NCBI GenBank assembly: GCA_021735115.1 | Contig: JAIPHQ010000027.1 | Location: 1-8,262 of the forward strand | Direction: 5' to 3' | DNA length: 8,262 nt | From: Candidatus Omnitrophota bacterium | Lineage (GTDB): Bacteria; Omnitrophota; Koll11; Duberdicusellales; 4484-171 | Shown here: positions 1 through 6,042 of the stretch, one piece after another | How positions within the stretch are numbered: the first letter of the stretch is position 1 | Layout of the letters: the number at the start of each line of letters is the position of its first letter | Notes under the pieces: model-generated | The model's input: the letters and a program-made list of their open reading frames with translations, nothing else | Told to the model about the DNA's origin: nothing | Databases searched by the model: none | Program-made: the position numbers and the translations under genes

Positions 1-569
1 ATTTAAAGTATAAAGGGGAAATAAGCTATTTAGTTGTAGGAAATAATAACAAAATTAGAGAATTTGTTACTATTAATCCTGGTACAGAAAAGGGTGCTAA
101 AACTATAATCGGCAATAATAATTTAATTATGGCCTATTCCCATATTGCTCATGATTGCATTATCGGTGATGAAAATGTTTTAGCTAATGGGGCTACCTTA
201 GCTGGTTATGTAGATGTGGGTGATAGTGTTGTGGTAGGTGGCCTTGTGGCTATCCATCAATTTTGCCGGCTAGGAGATTATTCTATAATTGGAGGATGTT
301 CTAAAGTTGTCCAGGATGTTCCCCCATATTCGATGTGTGATGGCCATCCAGCAGTTGTCAGAGCCTTGAATTCTATTGGCTTAAAAAGAAAAAATTTCTC
401 ACCCTCTGCCATTAAAGACTTAAAAAAAGCGTTTAAAATACTTTTTTTTAGCGATCATTCTTTTGATGAAGCAAAAAAAGTTACAGAAGAGACGATTGGT
501 TCAGTTGATTTAGTAAAGTTTTTACTTGATTTTATATCAAGCTCTAAACGAGGCATCGGCAAAAAATAA
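1..569 (+). CDS. lpxA: UDP-N-acetylglucosamine acyltransferase LpxA, 5' truncated by the window edge
   Basis: First enzyme of lipid A synthesis: it transfers a 3-hydroxyacyl chain from acyl carrier protein to the 3-OH of UDP-GlcNAc in the cytoplasm. The reading frame is open from base 3 to the TAA at 567-569 and already reads as LpxA before the first in-frame ATG at 129 (segment REFVTINPGT), so that ATG is internal and the true start lies upstream of the window. Seen: left-handed beta-helix hexapeptide repeats; the HIAHDC motif, whose second His (codon 150-152) matches the catalytic base His125 of E. coli; the VHQFC segment; a Gly-Gly-Cys matching E. coli Gly172-Cys174, the acyl-length ruler; and the alpha-helical C-terminal domain from about GLKRKNF to SSSKRG. 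One difference is LAGYV where E. coli has LAGHV (His144). The stop is 9 bases before lpxI, indicating one operon. Family assignment is very secure. Confidence 0.96.
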   Translation, partial: LKYKGEISYLVVGNNNKIREFVTINPGTEKGAKTIIGNNNLIMAYSHIAHDCIIGDENVLANGATLAGYVDVGDSVVVGGLVAIHQFCRLGDYSIIGGCSKVVQDVPPYSMCDGHPAVVRALNSIGLKRKNFSPSAIKDLKKAFKILFFSDHSFDEAKKVTEETIGSVDLVKFLLDFISSSKRGIGKK

Positions 570-578
570 GGTATTTAT

Positions 579-1391
579 ATGCAAATAGGTATTATTGCTG
601 GAAGTAAAAACCTTCCTTTGCTTTTAGCTAAAAGAATTTCAGAGAATAAAAAATTTACAAAAATAGCAGGAGTTTGTTTTAAGGGAGAAACTTCTTCTAA
701 GTTTTGCAAATATGTTGAAAATCCTTTATGGGTGAAAGTTGGTAAATTAAAGGATTTAAGAGAAGCGGTAAAAAGCCAAAAGATTAAAAATTGGATAATG
801 GTAGGCCAAATTAATCCTTTGAATATTTTTAGAGAAAAGAATTGGGACAATGAATTAAAAAAAATAATTAGAAAAGAAACAAATTTTTGTCCGCATACGA
901 TATTTAAAGTAATAATTAATTACCTAGAAAACGAAGCAATAAATTTTCTAAATTCCACTCTTTACCTAGGTGATGATTTAGCAAAAGAAGGCCTGATGAA
1001 TGGCCTTAGCCTTTCTGGTAAAATTAAAAAAAATATTGAATTTGGGTTAGACAAAATATCTAAATTTGTTGAAATTGATATAGGGCAAACTTTGATTGTA
1101 AAAAATAATACTGTTGTTGCTATAGAATCTTTGGAGGGAACCGATAACACAATAAGAAGAGGTGCTAAAATAGCAGGCCCAGGTGTAGTTATTTTAAAAT
1201 TCGCTAAAAAAACACAAGATTTACGCTTTGATGTTCCAGTGGTCGGCCTTTCAACTTTAAAGTTGGCTAAATCAGTTAAAGCGGCTTGTTTAGCTTTAGA
1301 GGCAGATAAAACTATAATTTTAAATAAAGAAAAGTTTTTAGATTTAAGTAAAAAATGGAAAATTCCTGTAGTCGGATTAACGCGAAAGTAA
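579..1391 (+). CDS. lpxI: UDP-2,3-diacylglucosamine pyrophosphatase LpxI
   Basis: Hydrolyses UDP-2,3-diacylglucosamine to lipid X and UMP, the fourth step of lipid A synthesis; it is the analogue used instead of LpxH in many bacteria (DUF1009 family). The 270-aa product has the usual full length. Seen: N-terminal GIIAGSKNLPLL (residues 4-15); VGQINP (75-80); and the diagnostic C-terminal domain with DIGQTLIVKNN (167-177), ESLEGTDNTIRRGA (183-196) and KKTQDLRFDVPVVGLSTL (210-227). The Asp residues of the QDxRxD motif (214, 218) lie where family knowledge places the catalytic aspartate of the Caulobacter enzyme; I infer conservation from the motif, not from an alignment. The start is supported by AAGG at 568-571, 7 bases before the ATG, the best Shine-Dalgarno in the window. 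The gene sits directly after lpxA and its 3' end overlaps the next gene by 37 bases. The minus-strand frames opposite it are shadows. Confidence 0.94.
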   Translation: MQIGIIAGSKNLPLLLAKRISENKKFTKIAGVCFKGETSSKFCKYVENPLWVKVGKLKDLREAVKSQKIKNWIMVGQINPLNIFREKNWDNELKKIIRKETNFCPHTIFKVIINYLENEAINFLNSTLYLGDDLAKEGLMNGLSLSGKIKKNIEFGLDKISKFVEIDIGQTLIVKNNTVVAIESLEGTDNTIRRGAKIAGPGVVILKFAKKTQDLRFDVPVVGLSTLKLAKSVKAACLALEADKTIILNKEKFLDLSKKWKIPVVGLTRK

Positions 1392-3187
1392 TTTTTTTTT
1401 CTCAAATTACAATAGTATTAATTTTTGTTTTTATCTTACCGATATCTCTTTTTTCAGAAAATAAATTTAATTCAGAAGAAGATTGCCTTAATTCAGCAAA
1501 GTTTTTCTATTTAACCGGAGAAAACAAAAAAGCCTATTGGAAGCTAAATAGCTTGGTTGATAAAAGTTGGGTTGATTACCTATATTTAGGTTTAATAAAT
1601 GAAGAATTAGGCCAGATTGATTTGGCTATTGAGGCTTATAAAAAAGCCTTAAACCTAGAAAAAAATAGTATTGGTTTGTTTAGATTGGCTAAAATTTATC
1701 GGGCCCAAAAAAAATATAATAAAGCTGCTGCTTTTTTTAAAAAATTAATAAACTATGATTCAAGTATACGGGTTGCTTATTATTATCTTGGCCAGTGCTT
1801 AAGAAAAATAAATAAAAATGACGAGGCTTATAGGTATCTAGCCAAAGCCTTTAATTTTTATCCGGATAGGGCTAAAGTAAAAGATGAACTTATTGCGGTA
1901 AAAAAAAGATTAGGTGATGATTTTTTTGTAAAGAGGAGAAAGCTAGAAACTGAAAGAAGACAAAAAATTAAGTTAAGCCCCTATCAAAGACAAGAAGATA
2001 TTCCTTACGTACGAATTGGAGTTGCAGTTGGTTTAGATAAATTCTCTTTTTTATCTCCAGCTGAGTTTAAAATTAAAAATAAAGATTTGGTTTATCAAGG
2101 CAAGGCAAATGTTTTTTACAGCATTGAGCTGAATGACAATAAGATTATTTTATCTAACAGTAAAACAGAAAAAATACATGAGATTTTTTTATTGCCGGTT
2201 GAAATTATATCTGAACCGATTAATGGGAAGAATTATCCTTTTTATATACTAAATGTAGTATATGGAGCTGGAGATTTTTGGCATAAAAGAATCGATCGAG
2301 CTTATCGTGGTGATTTCAAACTAATCTTTAACAATAATAAGATTAATTTAGTTAATATTGTTAGTATCGAAGAGTATCTTTATGGAGTTTTAGCGGCAGA
2401 AATTCCGGCTAATACCGACAAGGAAGCCCTTAAGGCACAGGCCGTTTTAGCTAGAAGTTTGGCAATTAGAAATAAAGCAAGGCATGTTGGCCAAGGTTTT
2501 GATTTTTGTGCTGATAGCCATTGTCAGGTATATCATGGATTATCGGCTGAAACAGAATCTACTAAAGATGCTGTAGATCAAACTAAGGGTATTGTTATTT
2601 TTTATAAAGGCAAGGTTCCTGAAATTTTTTATCATTCTAATTGTGGTGGGTGTTTATCTTCAGATATTTTTGGAAAAAAAGAATATTTAGCAAAAGGCCT
2701 AGACTCAGAAAAGAAAAAAATGCTGCAACCAGAGCATAAAAGAGAAGAATGGTTCTGGGAATACCCTGAAACTTTTTGTTCAGCAAAAAGTTCCAAATTT
2801 CGCTGGCAGCGAATTTATGATAATGAAGATTTTAAGATAGCTTTTGGAACTAACATAAATAAGATAATTGATATTGTATCCAAGGATAAAAAAGAGTGTT
2901 TTCGTCATAGTAAAATGGATGTTGTTTTTGAGGATAAATCAATAAGTTTAGAAAGTGGTTTAGCGATTAGAAAATTTTTTGATCGTCTACGGAGCAGTGC
3001 CTTTTTGGTGGAATTAAAAAAGAACGAGACAGGCCAAACTGATATGCTTATTTTTTGGGGTTCAGGGTTTGGCCATGGAACAGGCCTTTGCCAGGAAGGA
3101 GCAATTGGCATGGCCAGAGAAGGTTATGGCTACCGGCAAATATTAAATCATTATTATCCTAAGGGCAAGTTGGGTAAAGGCTATTAA
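1355..3187 (+). CDS. TPR and SpoIID/LytB domain protein, probable peptidoglycan-remodelling enzyme
   Basis: A 610-aa protein with three parts. Residues 1-35 have a basic start and a long hydrophobic stretch (about 12-33), a signal peptide or membrane anchor without a clear cleavage site. Residues about 47-185 form TPR-like helical repeats, with a basic linker after them. The rest is a SpoIID/LytB module: SIEEYLYGVLAAEIP with Glu349 at the catalytic position known for SpoIID lytic transglycosylases, EALKAQAVLARSLA (357-370), CADSHCQVYHG (385-395), YHSNCGGC (426-433) and the C-terminal signature GFGHGTGLCQEGAIGMA (about 571-587). Cys385, His389 and Cys390 recall the zinc site described for a clostridial SpoIID. 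In spore formers SpoIID cleaves glycan strands stripped of stem peptides. In LPS-bearing bacteria such proteins are thought to act in wall turnover or division, exported across the inner membrane. The ATG start lies inside lpxI with no Shine-Dalgarno, so translation is probably coupled; no better in-frame ATG precedes the hydrophobic segment. Exact substrate is unknown. Confidence 0.9.
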   Translation: MENSCSRINAKVIFFSQITIVLIFVFILPISLFSENKFNSEEDCLNSAKFFYLTGENKKAYWKLNSLVDKSWVDYLYLGLINEELGQIDLAIEAYKKALNLEKNSIGLFRLAKIYRAQKKYNKAAAFFKKLINYDSSIRVAYYYLGQCLRKINKNDEAYRYLAKAFNFYPDRAKVKDELIAVKKRLGDDFFVKRRKLETERRQKIKLSPYQRQEDIPYVRIGVAVGLDKFSFLSPAEFKIKNKDLVYQGKANVFYSIELNDNKIILSNSKTEKIHEIFLLPVEIISEPINGKNYPFYILNVVYGAGDFWHKRIDRAYRGDFKLIFNNNKINLVNIVSIEEYLYGVLAAEIPANTDKEALKAQAVLARSLAIRNKARHVGQGFDFCADSHCQVYHGLSAETESTKDAVDQTKGIVIFYKGKVPEIFYHSNCGGCLSSDIFGKKEYLAKGLDSEKKKMLQPEHKREEWFWEYPETFCSAKSSKFRWQRIYDNEDFKIAFGTNINKIIDIVSKDKKECFRHSKMDVVFEDKSISLESGLAIRKFFDRLRSSAFLVELKKNETGQTDMLIFWGSGFGHGTGLCQEGAIGMAREGYGYRQILNHYYPKGKLGKGY

Positions 3188-3205
3188 AAAATATTAAAAT
3201 TAACT

Positions 3206-3664
3206 ATGCATTCTTTAAAAAGAACCATAAATATTATTCTGGATTTAATAATTCATATAATTATTAGTTTAGAGGTTTTTTTAATTGTTTATTTTAAAAC
3301 CGGAGAGATTTTTTATCTTATTCCAGTAATATTAGGTGGAATATTAATAGATATTGATCATCTTATCGACTATATAATCCAGTTTGAAGGTTTGAGTTTA
3401 AAAAAAATATTAGTATTCCCTTATAAGAAAAGAAAAAATATATATTTATTTTTTCATTCTTGGGAATTAGTTATCCTTGGTGCTTTCTTCTCTTTTTTCT
3501 ATAATTCTTTATTTTGGCAAGTATTTTTTTGTTCGTGGGGATTGCATCTGTTAGTTGATAATATTGATGGTGCAAAAGCTAAAGGTTTTTTGCATTATTT
3601 TTTTACCTATCGATTAGTTAAAGGGTTTAAAGCAGAGAAACTAAAAGGATTTATTTTTGATTAG
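3206..3664 (+). CDS. Small multi-pass membrane protein with conserved-looking Asp/His motifs
   Basis: A 152-aa, strongly hydrophobic protein I cannot assign to a named gene. Membrane segments are likely at residues about 9-30, 34-50 and 88-117. Charged residues in and next to them form a possible metal site: DIDHLID (Asp49, Asp51, His52, Asp55), FFHSWE (His84, Glu87) and HLLVDNID (His114, Asp118, Asp121). This resembles the layout of membrane metal-dependent hydrolases of the YdjM type, where a DxDH motif and later His/Asp residues recur, but the similarity is by eye only. It starts 18 bases after the SpoIID-like gene, with no visible Shine-Dalgarno, so it is probably the last gene of the lpxA-lpxI transcript. 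Its stop lies 3 bases from the stop of the convergent radical SAM gene. An alternative reading is a non-catalytic membrane protein. Confidence 0.72.
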   Translation: MHSLKRTINIILDLIIHIIISLEVFLIVYFKTGEIFYLIPVILGGILIDIDHLIDYIIQFEGLSLKKILVFPYKKRKNIYLFFHSWELVILGAFFSFFYNSLFWQVFFCSWGLHLLVDNIDGAKAKGFLHYFFTYRLVKGFKAEKLKGFIFD

Positions 3665-3667
3665 AAA

Positions 3668-5062
3668 TTATAGATTCTTCTTTATAAGATAAGTTTCTAT
3701 GTCTTTTCTAGTTTTAAAATTACCCATATCTTTCCAGGTATCCTTATCTTCCATGCATAAATAAATTGGTGTTTTTTGATCAAACTTTTTTATCCATCCA
3801 TTCATTTTTTGATAAATTATTTTTCGTAAAAATTTGGGATATCTTAATTTTTTATCTTCTCCAATAAGTAATTCTCCGTAGAAAATATTATTCTTAGGAA
3901 AACGCTGCTCAACAATTGGTTTAAGTTGCCGGTTGGAGCGCAGTGTACCTAGGCTTATCCAAGCAAAAGGAGGTTTAACCTCAGCATAGAGTTGGCAAAC
4001 TAAGTCTTTGTAATCTTTTTCCCAATTATCATAATAAATAATAGGATCAAAATGAAAGGCTATTTTAAAACCTGATTTTTGTATTTTTTTTGCAGCCGCT
4101 AACCTTTCTTTTAGCCCGGAGGCGCCTACTTCTTCAGAATTAATAATTTTTTGAGGATTAAGTGACCAAGAAATAATTATATTTGAAGCTGCTTTTTGAG
4201 ATAATATATTATTAATTTTATTGCTTTTTGTTTTTAACTCAAAAAACACAGATTTATTTCTAAAATATGATATAAGCTTAGTAGAGTAATCTGTTATATA
4301 GTCTAGAGCTAGGGAATCACAAAATTCGCCAGTACCGATTCTGATTGGTCTTTTTATCTTTTTTTCAAATTTATCAAATTGGCAAAAGAAGTCATCTAAA
4401 TTTGCTGGTAAAATTATACCAGCTGAATTTGTGTATTGCTGCAGGTAGCAATATGAACAATCAAAAGGGCAGCCAAAACCCAGGTTAAATATCCAATAGC
4501 CGCAACTGAGATGTTCTTTTGTGCAAGGGCAGGGCTTTAAAAAATCTCGTCTTTCTTTTATAATAAAAACAAATGGTTTTTTTAGCTCAGAAAGCTTAAA
4601 CTTATTGTCTTTAATATAATTTTTTAAAGAAGATATTTGCTTTATTTTTAAATTAGGGAAATGATTTTGAAAATTATCGATTAAATAACTTCCTTTTGTT
4701 TTTTTCTCGAAAAATAAAGTAGTTGGCCTAAAGGCATCTTGGGCAGTCCAATTGTTTTTAAGGGGAGCTTGTAGTTTATTTAAAAATATGTTTTTTCTAT
4801 CAATATTTTTATAAGCCGAAGTTAGGGGAAAACGGAGCTTAATTAAAGAGTCTTTAAGGGCAAAGAATTTATTTCTTCCTGTTTGTTTGTCAGCTTTTGA
4901 ATTTATTTTTAAATAGTTAATAATTTTAGGTGTTGATATATTTTGCCTGCGGTTGATCTCAAAGACAAGTCTTTTGATGTCTTGGTATTGATTTTGGTTT
5001 AGTTGAAACGCAAACGCCATTTCAATTTCTTTCTTTAAAGTTTTATCTACATAGTTTTTCAT
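3668..5062 (-). CDS. SplB-like radical SAM protein (spore photoproduct lyase family, atypical)
   Basis: A 464-aa radical SAM enzyme. The CxxxCxxC cluster motif is at Cys198, Cys202 and Cys205 in GCPFDCSYCYLQQY, which is the SplB/COG1533 form of the motif. Further family-like marks are an upstream cysteine group, PCPC (178, 180) and SCGYW (Cys187), GTGEFCDSLALD (243-254), GLKERLAAAKKIQKSGFKIAFHFDPI (316-341) and YLCMEDKDTW near the C-terminus (434-443). True spore photoproduct lyases repair UV-induced 5-thyminyl-5,6-dihydrothymine and use a cysteine (Cys141 in B. subtilis) as hydrogen donor. In my hand alignment that position is Glu246, with Cys248 two residues away. Nothing else here suggests a spore former, so a different substrate is likely. 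The protein also has about 100 extra N-terminal residues of no recognised domain. The chosen ATG overlaps the upstream glycosyltransferase by 20 bases, suggesting coupling; Met15 (codon 5020-5018) is an alternative start. Family membership is firm, activity is not. Confidence 0.88.
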   Translation of the reverse strand: MKNYVDKTLKKEIEMAFAFQLNQNQYQDIKRLVFEINRRQNISTPKIINYLKINSKADKQTGRNKFFALKDSLIKLRFPLTSAYKNIDRKNIFLNKLQAPLKNNWTAQDAFRPTTLFFEKKTKGSYLIDNFQNHFPNLKIKQISSLKNYIKDNKFKLSELKKPFVFIIKERRDFLKPCPCTKEHLSCGYWIFNLGFGCPFDCSYCYLQQYTNSAGIILPANLDDFFCQFDKFEKKIKRPIRIGTGEFCDSLALDYITDYSTKLISYFRNKSVFFELKTKSNKINNILSQKAASNIIISWSLNPQKIINSEEVGASGLKERLAAAKKIQKSGFKIAFHFDPIIYYDNWEKDYKDLVCQLYAEVKPPFAWISLGTLRSNRQLKPIVEQRFPKNNIFYGELLIGEDKKLRYPKFLRKIIYQKMNGWIKKFDQKTPIYLCMEDKDTWKDMGNFKTRKDIETYLIKKNL

Positions 5063-5888
5063 GTTTATTTAAAAGGCCCTTATACTTTTTAACTTCTTTA
5101 GTTTTTTTTCTTAAAGCCGCTCCTTTTATATAGACTGAGCATTTGTTTTGTAGCTGTTGGTAGGCTATTTGATATTGTTCTTTTTTTAGATTTTTAGTCT
5201 GGAGAATCTTATCTAAGGCATAGATTCTAAACTTATCCATAGCTGGATATTTCCTAGATTGTTGGTCTTTGTGCCCACCCTCTTTTATAGTCAGGGCTTC
5301 CGGGATAAGGCATACGGGGTATTGAGAGGTTGCCCTTAACCAAAAATCGTAATCTTCGCAAGCTAGCAGATTATGATCAAAATTACCAATTTTTTTAAAA
5401 ACTTCCTTTTTAATTACAGCAGTAGAAATGCTAATTGAACATAACTTAGCTGCATTTTTAAATATAAATCCATTTGGTTTTTTATGTTCCTTTTTTTGAT
5501 TAAGGAATTTTCCATTTCTATACCAGATCTCTTCACTGTGAAAGATTCTATGGCCAGGATTTTCTTTTATGTATTTATAGCTAATTTTTAACTTATCAGT
5601 TCGGAACCTATCGTCTGAATCTAGAAAACAGATAAATTCTCCTTTAGCTTTTCTGATACCTAAGTTTCTTGCTGAGGCGGGACCTTTATTTTGTTGGTAA
5701 TAATAGCTTAGCCTCGAATCTTTATAGTTTTTAATAAGTTCTTTTGTATCATCAGTTGAGCCGTCGTCGATAATGATTAGTTCATAGTTAGTGTATGTTT
5801 GTTTTAGCACTGATTCTATTGCTATTTTTAAAAATTGCCTGCGATTGTAAGTAGGGATAATGATAGTAAAAAAAGGTTTTTTATTCAT
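5043..5888 (-). CDS. Family 2 (GT-A fold) glycosyltransferase
   Basis: A 281-aa inverting GT-A glycosyltransferase that should transfer a sugar from a nucleotide-sugar donor to a glycan or lipid-linked acceptor at the cytoplasmic face of the inner membrane. Seen: the N-terminal strand FTIIIPTYNRRQFL (7-20), DDGSTDDT (41-48) for nucleotide binding, NKGPASARNLGI (67-78), the metal-binding DxD-type motif as DSDD (90-93), and the acceptor-side catalytic region CEDYDFWLR (177-185). No membrane segment is visible, so it is a soluble or peripheral enzyme. Donor and acceptor cannot be predicted. It is first in a two-gene minus-strand unit with the SplB-like gene, whose start overlaps its last 20 bases. 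A lone glycosyltransferase next to lipid A genes might serve LPS or another surface glycan, but it is transcribed in the opposite direction and this is only inference. The ATG is preceded by AT-rich DNA with no Shine-Dalgarno. Confidence 0.93.
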   Translation of the reverse strand: MNKKPFFTIIIPTYNRRQFLKIAIESVLKQTYTNYELIIIDDGSTDDTKELIKNYKDSRLSYYYQQNKGPASARNLGIRKAKGEFICFLDSDDRFRTDKLKISYKYIKENPGHRIFHSEEIWYRNGKFLNQKKEHKKPNGFIFKNAAKLCSISISTAVIKKEVFKKIGNFDHNLLACEDYDFWLRATSQYPVCLIPEALTIKEGGHKDQQSRKYPAMDKFRIYALDKILQTKNLKKEQYQIAYQQLQNKCSVYIKGAALRKKTKEVKKYKGLLNKHEKLCR

Positions 5889-5920
5889 AATATATTTAAT
5901 AAAATAAATTACTAATTATC

Positions 5921-5948
5921 TAGACGGTCTGGTTCTTATCTGTATAAT
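5921..5948 (+). promoter_or_regulatory. Candidate sigma70-type promoter for hemW
   Basis: TAGACG (5921-5926) and a perfect -10 TATAAT (5943-5948) are separated by 16 bases. The -35 matches consensus at four of six positions. It lies about 95 bases before the hemW start, and the heptamer array falls within the predicted 5' leader. An odd-centred palindrome, AGAC-G-GTCT (5922-5930), overlaps the -35. By-eye prediction only. Confidence 0.45.
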
Positions 5949-5974
5949 TATAACATATAAGTCCAAAGTCCAAA
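5947..5974 (-). promoter_or_regulatory. Possible divergent promoter for the glycosyltransferase gene
   Basis: On the minus strand a perfect -10 TATAAT (5952-5947) forms the other half of the palindrome TATAATTATA at 5943-5952. A weak -35, TTTGGA (5974-5969), sits 16 bases upstream and is made by the heptamer repeat itself. Only three of its six bases match consensus, so this is a tentative call. The leader would be about 55 bases. Confidence 0.3.
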
Positions 5975-6030
5975 GTCCAACGTCCAAAGTTCAAAAAAAT
6001 ATACTGGGAACTGGTGACTGGATACTGGTG
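5961..6030. repeat. Phased heptamer array with two unit types
   Basis: Five tandem 7-base units of the type GTCCAAA occupy 5961-5995: three exact copies, plus GTCCAAC (third) and GTTCAAA (fifth). One AT-only heptamer follows (5996-6002), then four units of the type ACTGGNN occupy 6003-6030: ACTGGGA, ACTGGTG, ACTGGAT and ACTGGTG. All ten slots keep the same 7-base phase. The array lies between the divergent promoter region and hemW, ending 12 bases before its ATG. Heptameric tandem repeats are known in other bacteria, for example the STRR repeats of cyanobacteria; this resembles them in form only. Confidence 0.85.
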
Positions 6031-6042
6031 GCTATTAAAATT

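Noticed and set aside
575..850. 91-aa minus-strand ORF opposite the start of lpxI
   Set aside because: Shadow of lpxI, whose motifs fill the plus strand; no recognisable domain on the minus strand.
962..1405. 147-aa minus-strand ORF opposite the 3' half of lpxI
   Set aside because: Shadow frame; it lies across the most conserved part of LpxI.
2905..3111. 68-aa minus-strand ORF in the SpoIID-like gene
   Set aside because: Shadow of the conserved C-terminal SpoIID segment.
5961..6030. CRISPR array
   Set aside because: Units are contiguous heptamers without spacers and no cas gene is present.
6028..6042. GTG at 6028 as the hemW start
   Set aside because: The codon falls in the last heptamer of the repeat array and adds five residues not typical of HemW; the ATG at 6043 gives the usual N-terminus.
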